A stretch of 50,292 nucleotides of DNA from an uncultured Bacteroidales bacterium. Lineage in GTDB: Bacteria; Bacteroidota; Bacteroidia; Bacteroidales; UBA932. The stretch spans positions 1 through 50,292 of the forward strand of contig ONLD01000008.1 in the NCBI GenBank assembly GCA_900318565.1. Reading direction: 5' to 3'. Position 1 is the first letter of the stretch. Every line of letters starts with the position of its first letter. This document shows, piece after piece, positions 17,284 to 25,106 of the stretch. Below the pieces are notes generated by a model that was not told the DNA's origin, made no database searches, and saw only the letters and a program-made list of their open reading frames with translations. The translations under genes were made by a program, and so were the position numbers.

Positions 17284-19073
17284 CAAGGTTCAAGAAGTTC
17301 ATACCAGTAATAATCTCGGCGGCCATTTTCCTGCCGATGATCTTCGTTCATTCCTGCGCCAACACCACGCAGGCTCCGACCGGAGGCCTCAAAGACACCA
17401 TACCGCCGCTCATCATCGGCATCAATCCCCTGCCGGGAAGCGTCAACGTGCCGGTGAACACCAAGCTGGTGTTCCGCTTCGACGAGTACGTGACCATCAA
17501 GAACCCGAAAAACATTTTCCTGTCCCCGCCCCAGGCAAAGGCACCGAAGGCCCGGATCAAGGACAAGTTCCTGATCGTGCAGTTCGAGGAGCCGCTGGAT
17601 TCCAACACCACCTACACTCTCAACTTCTCCGACGCCCTTGCCGACAACAACGAAGGCAATATGTTTCCGGGCTACACTTATGTCTTCTCCACAGGGCCCG
17701 GCATTGACTCGCTGCTCGTAACCGGCGTCGTACAGGACTGCAACACGCTGAGGCCCGTCAAGGGCGCAACGGTCCTGCTCTACAAGGACCTCGCCGATTC
17801 GGCAGTCTTCCTCCACAGGCCCGACGCCGCCGTCAAGACCGACGACTGGGGTTACTTCTGCCTCCCCTACCTTGCCGACACGCCCTACCGCCTCTACGCG
17901 ATCAAGGACGAGAACGACAACAAGATCTACGACCCTGACACCGACCTCGTGGGCTTCGTGGATTCCCTCATACGCCCCAAGGTCCAGGTCAACGACACCC
18001 TGCCCGAAATGCTGAAGTACGATATGACCGACACGCTGATGTGCGAAGCTCGCCGGGTGGACTACAAGATGAGGCTTTTCCGCGAAAGACCCACCAAACA
18101 GTTCCTGGTCAACAAGGTGCGCACCGCCGACCGTTCGGCCTACGTGACCTTTATGGCCCCCTACGTGTGGATAGATTCACTCTGGGTGCGTGGCTACAAG
18201 GCCGACCAGCTGATTACCCAGTTCAACGTGCTGCAGGACAGCCTCGAAATCTGGGTCAACAGCCGCAAGCCGGCCCCCGATACGCTGCACGTTTTCGTGA
18301 ACTACCGCAAGACCGACAGTCTCGGGGTGCTGCAGTCTTCCCTCGAGCACGTCAAGCTCACTATGCCCGAAGGCCGCCGCGTACTCCAGAGGATGAAGCG
18401 CAAGGACATCAAGCACGAAGACACGACCTGCGTGCTCAAGCTTGAGGCAAAGCCGGAGACCGTGGAGCAGAATGGCTTCGAGCTGGAATTCGCGCAGCCT
18501 ATTGTCTATGAGAACTTCGACTCACTCGTATTCAAATACCGCAACCCCAAGCAGAAGGAATTCGTCGGAGAGTACACTGTGGAGAGGGATTCGACCAACA
18601 TCAGGCGCTACACTATCCGGCCGAAGGAGAAAATGCTTTCGGGCTACGAATACACCCTCAAACTCCCCTACAAGGCCTTCCGCGACATAGGCGGTTTCTA
18701 CTCCGACAGCACCGAGGTCAAGGTGAGCCTGCCTACTGACGAAAAGCTCAGCCTGCTGAAGGCCACGCTTAAAGGAGTGGACCGGAAGGTCATAGTGGAC
18801 CTGCTGGACGAGAAACGCAAGGACGTGCTGCGTTCGTACATCATAGACAAAGACTGCACGCTCGAGTTCCCTTACCTCAAGGAAGGCCGCTACACCATCC
18901 GCTTCACGGACGACGGCAACCGCAATTCCATTGTGGATACCGGCTCGCTTCTCGAGCACAGGCAGCCCGAAGCCGTGCTTTACCTCTCCATCGAAGACAA
19001 GGACTACATCGAAATCCCGCAAAGCTCCGAGATCGAGCAGGAAATCGACGTCAAAACCCTATTCGCGCAATGA
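17280..19073 (+). CDS. Ig-like domain lipoprotein
   Basis: 597 residues. The lipoprotein signal ends at FVHSC (Cys near 26). Residues ~35-140 form an SbsA/Big_5-type Ig-like domain (TIPPLIIGINPLPGSVNVPV, then FRFDEYV and YTLNFSDALADN). A carboxypeptidase-regulatory-like fold (~150-220: VTGVVQDCNTL, GATVLLYK) and further beta-rich domains follow. This architecture is widespread and conserved in Bacteroidota, often with C-terminal domains of unknown role. Probably periplasmic or outer-membrane attached. It overlaps the Rel gene and the barrel gene by 4 bases each; the pairing with an outer-membrane barrel suggests a shared envelope function. Confidence 0.85.
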   Translation: MTRFKKFIPVIISAAIFLPMIFVHSCANTTQAPTGGLKDTIPPLIIGINPLPGSVNVPVNTKLVFRFDEYVTIKNPKNIFLSPPQAKAPKARIKDKFLIVQFEEPLDSNTTYTLNFSDALADNNEGNMFPGYTYVFSTGPGIDSLLVTGVVQDCNTLRPVKGATVLLYKDLADSAVFLHRPDAAVKTDDWGYFCLPYLADTPYRLYAIKDENDNKIYDPDTDLVGFVDSLIRPKVQVNDTLPEMLKYDMTDTLMCEARRVDYKMRLFRERPTKQFLVNKVRTADRSAYVTFMAPYVWIDSLWVRGYKADQLITQFNVLQDSLEIWVNSRKPAPDTLHVFVNYRKTDSLGVLQSSLEHVKLTMPEGRRVLQRMKRKDIKHEDTTCVLKLEAKPETVEQNGFELEFAQPIVYENFDSLVFKYRNPKQKEFVGEYTVERDSTNIRRYTIRPKEKMLSGYEYTLKLPYKAFRDIGGFYSDSTEVKVSLPTDEKLSLLKATLKGVDRKVIVDLLDEKRKDVLRSYIIDKDCTLEFPYLKEGRYTIRFTDDGNRNSIVDTGSLLEHRQPEAVLYLSIEDKDYIEIPQSSEIEQEIDVKTLFAQ

Positions 19074-19912
19074 AGAAACTGATACTCCCGGTCGTTCTGC
19101 TCTTCTGCGCCTTCCTTCCGGGAAAGGCCCAGAACGATTCGATTATGTATACCGCCGAATACCTCGACACCGTAGTGCTGAAGTCGGCCAGGCAGATCAA
19201 CGACTACTCGCTGATAGGCGTAAATTACGGAGTGACCTTCTCCACTATGTATTTCAACCCGGACAAGATGGGCACCGACTTCCGTTTCAATCCCGTCTAT
19301 TTCTCGGTGATGTACACGCATTACGAGAAGATGTTCGGCTATCTCCCCTATTTCGGCATCACCGCCGGCTTCTCCTACTCCCACTCCGGCTGTACTTTCC
19401 GGAACAATCCCGAGACCGGCTTCCCGCTAGGCTACATTGACGGCGCCACCAATGTCTCCTACACGACCGTCGAGATGCCGGCTATGATGCAGATGCACAT
19501 AGACAGCGCCCCGATGAAGTTCCTGATCAATCTCGGCGGTTTCGTGGGCTACAGGCTTTCCGTCGAGAGGAGCGGCGAATGGATGGACCAGGATTACACC
19601 AACAAATTCCACGATTACGAGTACCGTTTCGACTACGGAATAGTCGGAGGAGCGGGAATCGGATTTATGCTGGATCCCATCGAGATACATCTTAACCTGC
19701 TGGCCCGCTGGAGTATGCAGAGTCTCTACGAGCCGGACTACTTCAACGAAACCTTCCACCCCAACAATACCTACTACTACCGCTACGCGAACCCGATCGA
19801 CATTTCGGCCACAGTGGGCGTCTATTTCCAGCTCACGAAGCGCAGCGGCAAGACCAACAAACAACTGAAGAAACAGGCAAGAGACATAGTGTATGGAACG
19901 TCTGAAAACTAA
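19070..19912 (+). CDS. Outer-membrane beta-barrel protein
   Basis: 280 residues. Signal peptide (~1-20, ending GKAQ), then repeated alternating strands with aromatic girdles (VNYGVTFSTMYF, FNPVYFSVMYTHYEKM, YFGITAGFSYSHSG, FLINLGGFVGYRL, DYGIVGGAGIGFML), as in small porin-family barrels of the Bacteroidota. No specific family name can be given. Translationally coupled to the Ig-like lipoprotein upstream, and it overlaps ispG by 20 bases downstream. Role unknown. Confidence 0.8.
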   Translation: MKKLILPVVLLFCAFLPGKAQNDSIMYTAEYLDTVVLKSARQINDYSLIGVNYGVTFSTMYFNPDKMGTDFRFNPVYFSVMYTHYEKMFGYLPYFGITAGFSYSHSGCTFRNNPETGFPLGYIDGATNVSYTTVEMPAMMQMHIDSAPMKFLINLGGFVGYRLSVERSGEWMDQDYTNKFHDYEYRFDYGIVGGAGIGFMLDPIEIHLNLLARWSMQSLYEPDYFNETFHPNNTYYYRYANPIDISATVGVYFQLTKRSGKTNKQLKKQARDIVYGTSEN

Positions 19913-21131
19913 GCAAGTACGGGTCGGAGACGACCTGCTGATTGGCGGCGGCGCCCCCATAGTGGTGCAGACAATGTGCAACACGCACACTTCCGACGTG
20001 CAGGCAAGCCTCGCGCAATGCCGCAGGCTCGCGGCGGCCGGGGCGCAGATGATACGACTGACCGTGCCAGGGCTGCAGGACGTGCCCGCGCTGAAGGAAA
20101 TCCACAGGAGCCTCCGCGAGGAAGGCTGCAAGGTACCGCTTGTCGCTGACATACACTTCTCTTCCGATACCGCAATCGAGTGTGCCAAGGTAGTGGAGAA
20201 GGTGCGCATCAATCCAGGCAACTTCCATCCGGACCACGAGACGGCACGGCGCAAATTCGCCGAATTCCTCCGCGTCTGCAAGGAGCACGGCACCGCCGTC
20301 AGGGTCGGGCTCAACCACGGCTCGCTCGGAAAATACATCACGGAACTTTACGGCAATACCCCTTTTGCGATGGCAAAGGCCGCTATGGAGTGGCTCGATA
20401 TGTGCGTGGAAGAGGATTTCTTCAATGTCGTGGTGTCCCTCAAGGCTTCCAATACCGTCGTGATGGTGCAGGCCTACAGGGAGCTGGTGAAGATGATGCA
20501 GGAGAGCGGTAATGTATTTCCCCTCCACGTCGGAGTCACGGAAGCCGGCAACGGAGATGCCGGACGCATAAAATCCTGCGTGGGAATAGCCTCGCTGCTG
20601 CGGGAAGGCATAGGCGACACCATCAGGGTATCGCTTACCGAAGATCCTGAAAAAGAGATTCCTGTGGCCGCTTACCTCGCTAAATACTTCAGCACTGAGA
20701 CTATCGCCGAGCGCAATCCCCTGCTGGATGCGGCGATTGAATGGGGCCCCAGACTCCTCGACCGGGAAATCGACGAGATTCCCGAATCCGCCGGACTTGG
20801 AGAATATCTCCGGGATGAGATTATGCAGGCGGCCAGAAGGCGTTTCTACCGCCCCGAGTATATCGCCTGCCCCGGATGCGGACGCACTATGTACCGTCTG
20901 GAAGACACCTTCGAGGAGGTCAAGCGCCGCACCTCGCACCTGAAAGGTATGGTCATAGCAGTGATGGGCTGCATCGTAAACGGGCCGGGCGAGATGGCAG
21001 ATGCCGACTGGGGATATGTGGGCGAAGGCGGAGGCCGCGTGTCCATTTACCGCCGCGGCGAGCCGGTGCTGCGCCACGTACCTGATTCCGAGGCGATTGA
21101 CAAGCTGCTGGAACTGATAGAAGCCGGTTAA
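19893..21131 (+). CDS. ispG: (E)-4-hydroxy-3-methylbut-2-enyl-diphosphate synthase IspG
   Basis: 412 residues. Penultimate step of the MEP isoprenoid pathway: reductive dehydration of MEcPP to HMBPP with an Fe4S4 cluster. TIM-barrel start GGGAPIVVQTMCNTHTSD, substrate region VPLVADIHF and VRINPGN. Cluster ligands are C326 and C329 (ACPGC), C360 and E367 (MGCIVNGPGE). Bacteroidota forms I recall have a large insertion of over 200 residues between the barrel and the cluster domain; here only ~50 residues stand in its place, near the compact form of E. coli. The start lies within the previous gene. Confidence 0.95.
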   Translation: MERLKTKQVRVGDDLLIGGGAPIVVQTMCNTHTSDVQASLAQCRRLAAAGAQMIRLTVPGLQDVPALKEIHRSLREEGCKVPLVADIHFSSDTAIECAKVVEKVRINPGNFHPDHETARRKFAEFLRVCKEHGTAVRVGLNHGSLGKYITELYGNTPFAMAKAAMEWLDMCVEEDFFNVVVSLKASNTVVMVQAYRELVKMMQESGNVFPLHVGVTEAGNGDAGRIKSCVGIASLLREGIGDTIRVSLTEDPEKEIPVAAYLAKYFSTETIAERNPLLDAAIEWGPRLLDREIDEIPESAGLGEYLRDEIMQAARRRFYRPEYIACPGCGRTMYRLEDTFEEVKRRTSHLKGMVIAVMGCIVNGPGEMADADWGYVGEGGGRVSIYRRGEPVLRHVPDSEAIDKLLELIEAG

Positions 21132-21134
21132 AGG

Positions 21135-22322
21135 CTATTCCACGTACAGCAGCAAGCCCTTAAGATACTCTCCTTCCGGGTGATAGATGCTGACAGGATG
21201 GTCTCCGCCCTGGCAGAGCCTGTCTATGATCCGCACGCTGCGTCCGGTCTGGGCGGCAGCACTGAACACGAGCTCGGCAAAAGCGATTTTGTCCACAACC
21301 TGCGAGCAGCTGAAGGTAAACACCAGCCCTCCGGGAGCCACTTTCGATATTGCAGCGGCATTCAGCCTCTGGTATGCGCGCAAGGCATTCTTCAGGACGC
21401 CGCGGTGCTTTGCGAATGCTGGCGGATCCACGATAATCATATCGTACTTCCCTTCCGGCACGGCGCCCAGGTATTCAATCGCATCCTGGCAGAGGCCGCA
21501 GTGCTTGTCAGCTTTGCCCGTCAGGGCCACGTTCTTTTCCACGAGAGCCATAGCCCTTGCGGAAGAATCAACGCTGTCCACCAGGGAGGCGCCGCCGTCG
21601 AGGGCATAGACGCTGAAGCCGCCTGTATAGCAGAAAAGATTGAGCACCTTGCGGGATGCGGCAAGCTTGCCCACGAGGAAGCGGTTGTCCCTCTGGTCGA
21701 GGAAGAAGCCGGTTTTCTGCCCTTCCACCCAATTGACTTCAAAACGGTGGCCGTTTTCCTGCACGGTGAGGCTGGAAGAGTCAAAACCGGGGGCCTTATA
21801 CAGGTAGCCGTCAATCAGATCCAGGCCGGCCTTGAAAGGTGCGGTCCCCGAGCTCTTGTCATATACCGCCTTGAGCTCGTCCCCGAAGACTTCCTTCAGG
21901 GCCTCGGCAATGCGGCTCCTCGCACGGAACATTCCCACGCTGTGGGCCTGCATCACGCACACGCCGTCGTACCAGTCTATGATAAGGCCGGGCAATCCGT
22001 CCCCCTCGCCGTGGACCAGGCGGAAACAGTTGGTGCTCGCGGACGGGAGGCCTATGGCAGCCCTTTCCGCCTTTGCACGGGCAATGCACACGGTCAAGAA
22101 ATCCGGAGCAAGAGGGTCTGCGGTGAAACTCAGCACACGCACCGCTATGGAGCCTATCTGGTAATGTCCGCAGGCCAGGTAACGGCCCTCGCAATCGTGG
22201 ACCGCCACCAAGTCGCCTTCTTTCGGGTTGCCCTGGATCTGGGCTATCGCGCCGGAGAACACCCAGGGGTGATAGCGCAGGAGAGACTCATCCCTCCCTT
22301 TTTTCAGTATCAGTTTGATCAT
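21135..22322 (-). CDS. Class I SAM-dependent rRNA methyltransferase, RlmI-like
   Basis: 395 residues. N-terminal PUA domain (~1-75: HPWVFSGAI, EGDLVAVHD), a central EEHEE-like region, and a C-terminal Rossmann methyltransferase. Motifs: NLFCYTGGFSVYA (SAM loop), SVDSS (acidic residue), IVDPPAFAK and FTFSCSQ. The SCS Cys and PPAF fit RlmI-type m5C methylation of 23S rRNA, though the exact base is not provable here. I chose the ATG at 22322, inside the exonuclease gene, over a longer upstream frame that is a shadow of that gene's basic tail. Stops convergently with ispG, three bases apart. Confidence 0.88.
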   Translation of the reverse strand: MIKLILKKGRDESLLRYHPWVFSGAIAQIQGNPKEGDLVAVHDCEGRYLACGHYQIGSIAVRVLSFTADPLAPDFLTVCIARAKAERAAIGLPSASTNCFRLVHGEGDGLPGLIIDWYDGVCVMQAHSVGMFRARSRIAEALKEVFGDELKAVYDKSSGTAPFKAGLDLIDGYLYKAPGFDSSSLTVQENGHRFEVNWVEGQKTGFFLDQRDNRFLVGKLAASRKVLNLFCYTGGFSVYALDGGASLVDSVDSSARAMALVEKNVALTGKADKHCGLCQDAIEYLGAVPEGKYDMIIVDPPAFAKHRGVLKNALRAYQRLNAAAISKVAPGGLVFTFSCSQVVDKIAFAELVFSAAAQTGRSVRIIDRLCQGGDHPVSIYHPEGEYLKGLLLYVE

Positions 22323-23058
22323 TGGATTTCTTCTTGCGTCTGCGTTTCTTTCTTCTGGAGCGGGCCTCTTCCATACGCTTCTTCTCTTCCAGGAGATTGG
22401 CCTCCTTGCGCGCTTCTTTCTGCTCGTGCGCAAGCCGGTCCTGCGGTGAAAGCATCTCCTCGGGGGTGAGAGGATGCTTTTCTGTCTCGAGAAGCTTCAG
22501 GTACATCTCCCTGCACACCCAGGCGTCAGTAGCAGCATAGCGGCACTGCGAGGGGCTCAGCTCGGCGGCTTCCCAGTTGGACAGTTGCTGGGCCTTGGAG
22601 ATGCGGCAACCGAGGATGTTGGCCGCAAGCTTCTTCACGCTCTTGTCCCGAATTCCCCATTCCCAGGCTATTTTCTGCAGGTCCACAAAGCCGCCGGCCT
22701 CGAATCCGCGCAACCTCTGAAGCCCGTGCACGTCATCGCCGGAAGCGGCTCCGACTTTGACTATTTTCTTGTTGGCCAGCAGATTGCACAGGCTCCTGCG
22801 CATACCCAGGGTCTGCACCCTGAAGAGGTAAGCCTTTTTGGGGCCGGAGAGCTGCAGGAGAGCTACGCCGTTGTTGTGCTGGCCCGGAGAAAAGACCGGA
22901 CGGCTTTCGGTGTCGAACCCAAGCACCTTCTGGCGCCGCAGGTAGAAAACCGCCCGCTCGTAATCGAGCCCTGGTTTGTCTATAACAATAATCTCACCGG
23001 GAAAGTACCCAAGGGGCATCTTGTCTATCTCTCCCGCTTCTATGCTAATTTTGAACAT
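22288..23058 (-). CDS. DEDD-type 3'-5' exonuclease (WRN/RNase D-like)
   Basis: 256 residues. Exonuclease core ~20-190: acidic residues in GFDTES (~49-51), Asp in GAASGDDVHGLQ, and YAATDAW (Tyr and Asp near 177-181), giving a DEDDy site. Then a Lys/Arg/Glu-rich tail of ~55 residues (KEARKEANLLEEKK, RRKKRRRKKK) that probably binds nucleic acid. It overlaps the methyltransferase start by 35 bases and the upstream lipoprotein gene by 14, so the three form one operon. RNA or DNA substrate cannot be told; pairing with an rRNA methyltransferase hints at RNA processing. Confidence 0.88.
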   Translation of the reverse strand: MFKISIEAGEIDKMPLGYFPGEIIVIDKPGLDYERAVFYLRRQKVLGFDTESRPVFSPGQHNNGVALLQLSGPKKAYLFRVQTLGMRRSLCNLLANKKIVKVGAASGDDVHGLQRLRGFEAGGFVDLQKIAWEWGIRDKSVKKLAANILGCRISKAQQLSNWEAAELSPSQCRYAATDAWVCREMYLKLLETEKHPLTPEEMLSPQDRLAHEQKEARKEANLLEEKKRMEEARSRRKKRRRKKKSNDQTDTEKREG

Positions 23059-24160
23059 TCTCGGATGGAATCGTCAGGAACGGAGCATCTATGCCACGGA
23101 GATGCGGCGCAACCGTATATTGTTTAAGCTGTGGCTGTATGATACGATGGGTGAAGAGGCTGGTCCGCCGGAGCAGGTCGTAGCAGGTGCGCATCGTGAT
23201 ATCCGACGAGGACAGCAGCACGAAGTCCGGGGAAATCAACTTGCCGTAGAGCATCGATTCTTCCTTGGTATAGTCGCGAATTACGGCGAGTTCTTCGGCA
23301 AGGCGCCCGCCCGAAATGCTCCAGTCGTCCACAAGAAGCGCCTCCAGAGGAGCGGAAGCGCCGGACTCTGCGTAACGTGCGAGGAAGTCGCCAAGCAGGC
23401 TCGGGGCCTCCTTGTCAACGGCCGATTCGAAAAGGTGCGCACCGACTATGCCGTGCTCGCGGGCTTTCGAATCGAAAATCTTGGGATATACGCCTTTACC
23501 CACATAACTGGAATCACAGAGCACGCCCACCGTAAAATACTTCTTGTCCCCCGCGAAGATGCTGCTGAGCATCAGGTCCTGGGGTGAGAGCACCGGCACG
23601 GCGCAGGAGGTCAAGGAGAACAGGGTGTCAACATCAAACTTGCCGCAGCACAGCAGCCAGGGGTCGGAAAGGATTATGGTCTTCGCGGGAGTCTTGGCCT
23701 GATTGCCTTCGAGGTCGTAGATGCTTACGTTGCATTTGTCAGAAAGGGCGGAAAGGGAAAGCCTCACGCAGGCCTCCCTGAGGGCTTCCGTCCCCTCCTC
23801 GGCGGCATAATCGGAATATGGGGTAAATGCCTTGTCGCACATCAGCGAGAAGGTCTCGCCTGCAAAATCCTTGAGTCCGTCGCTCCAGTCCCTGCCGCGG
23901 GCGTTTTCAAACACGTCGCATCCGGCAAACGCTTCTCCAAGCCGCTGACAGGATTCCTCCCCGCCGATGATGTAGATGTCTCCGGAAGAAGGCACCTTCG
24001 CGAACGAAGCCAGGCTGAGGAACTGGGGCGACGTTTCATCTCCGGCTATTGCCTTGACATAGGGTATGGTGTCCCGCGAATGGCTTTGGGGCCGCGAGCA
24101 AGAGGCTGCAAAGAGCAATATGGGAAGCAAGGCACAAAAGAATCTGCGCATATTTTTCAT
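23045..24160 (-). CDS. Hypothetical lipoprotein, possible periplasmic-binding fold
   Basis: 371 residues. The lipoprotein signal ends at FAASC (Cys near 21). The body alternates beta strands and helices (IYIIGGEES, FTVGVLCDSS, PLEALLVDDWS, PDFVLLSSSD), faintly like type I periplasmic binding proteins, but no family is recognised. Several Cys lie in the mature part. First gene of a three-gene operon with the exonuclease and the rRNA methyltransferase, an odd mix of surface and RNA functions that may only reflect shared transcription. Function unknown. Confidence 0.78.
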   Translation of the reverse strand: MKNMRRFFCALLPILLFAASCSRPQSHSRDTIPYVKAIAGDETSPQFLSLASFAKVPSSGDIYIIGGEESCQRLGEAFAGCDVFENARGRDWSDGLKDFAGETFSLMCDKAFTPYSDYAAEEGTEALREACVRLSLSALSDKCNVSIYDLEGNQAKTPAKTIILSDPWLLCCGKFDVDTLFSLTSCAVPVLSPQDLMLSSIFAGDKKYFTVGVLCDSSYVGKGVYPKIFDSKAREHGIVGAHLFESAVDKEAPSLLGDFLARYAESGASAPLEALLVDDWSISGGRLAEELAVIRDYTKEESMLYGKLISPDFVLLSSSDITMRTCYDLLRRTSLFTHRIIQPQLKQYTVAPHLRGIDAPFLTIPSENVQN

Positions 24161-24169
24161 TTTAATTTA

Positions 24170-24177
24170 CAAAAATA
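24170..24177 (-). promoter_or_regulatory. -7 box TATTTTTG for lipoprotein operon
   Basis: Minus-strand TATTTTTG, 9 bases before the start at 24160. Back to back with the CDF promoter. Confidence 0.5.
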
Positions 24178-24188
24178 CAAAAAATCCA

Positions 24189-24196
24189 TATCTTTG
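24189..24196 (+). promoter_or_regulatory. -7 box TATCTTTG for CDF transporter
   Basis: TATCTTTG, 22 bases before the ATG at 24219. Fits TAnnTTTG. Confidence 0.55.
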
Positions 24197-24218
24197 CACA
24201 CCTTGATACGATTTACTT

Positions 24219-25106
24219 ATGGAACACAACCATCATCACCACCACCATCACGGTGAAACCATCACTGCAGATCTCAAGAAAATATACATCGGCGCAATTA
24301 TACTCAATGCCCTCTTCGTGGCTTTCGAGGCCTGGATGGGCTTCAGGTCCGACTCCCTGTCGCTGGTATCCGACGCTGGCCACAAACTGATTGACGTACT
24401 GTCTCTCGGGCTTACCCTTATGGCCTTCATCCTCTCCACCAGCCGTCCCGGCAAGAAGTTCACCTTCGGCTACCGCAAGCTCACGGTCATCATCGCCTTG
24501 GTCAACGCCGTCTTCGTCGTCATCGTGGCGGGCAGCATACTTTACGAGAGCATCGAGAAGCTGCTGGATCCTGCCTCCCTTACCCCCGACGGCGACATAA
24601 TCAGCCTGACAGCGGGAGTGGGAATCATAGTCAACGGCCTTTCAGTCGCCCTGCTCTCCTTCAAGCGCAAGCACGACGTCAACACCCGCGGCGCCTTCCT
24701 GCATATGCTTACCGACTGCCTTCTCTCCATCGGAGTCGTGATTGCAGGCTTCGTCATCAAGTGGACGGGATTCGTGCAGCTCGACCCCATCGTGAGCCTG
24801 ATTATCTCCGGATTCATCATCGCCAACATCTGGGGCGTGCTGGTCGAAAGCTTCAAGATGAGCATCGATGCCGTGCCTGACGCCATCGACCCTTCGAAGA
24901 TTGAAGATTCTATGCTCAAAGTGGAGGGCGTGCAGGAAATCAAGCGCCTGCACATCTGGCCCGTGAGCACCACCGAGACGGCACTCACCGCCGAGGTGCT
25001 CGTGGCTCCCGGCGCCGACCGTGATGCCCTTACAGAGACGCTCAAGGCCAAAATAAAAGAGGGCGGAATCGATGAATCCACCCTCGAAATCAAATCCCTG
25101 GCCTGA
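24219..25106 (+). CDS. Cation diffusion facilitator (Zn/Cd-type efflux)
   Basis: 295 residues. Six membrane segments and a C-terminal cytoplasmic ferredoxin-like domain (~205-295). It exports divalent metal, typically Zn, against a proton. Metal-site residues are kept: the two Asp of SDAGHKLID in segment 2, and His/Asp of HMLTDC in segment 5. The position after AGH, commonly Met or Asn, is Lys here. The N-terminus is MEHN followed by seven His, a natural metal-binding tail. Monocistronic with its own promoter; stops convergently next to the C10 peptidase. Metal specificity is inferred from the family. Confidence 0.93.
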   Translation: MEHNHHHHHHHGETITADLKKIYIGAIILNALFVAFEAWMGFRSDSLSLVSDAGHKLIDVLSLGLTLMAFILSTSRPGKKFTFGYRKLTVIIALVNAVFVVIVAGSILYESIEKLLDPASLTPDGDIISLTAGVGIIVNGLSVALLSFKRKHDVNTRGAFLHMLTDCLLSIGVVIAGFVIKWTGFVQLDPIVSLIISGFIIANIWGVLVESFKMSIDAVPDAIDPSKIEDSMLKVEGVQEIKRLHIWPVSTTETALTAEVLVAPGADRDALTETLKAKIKEGGIDESTLEIKSLA

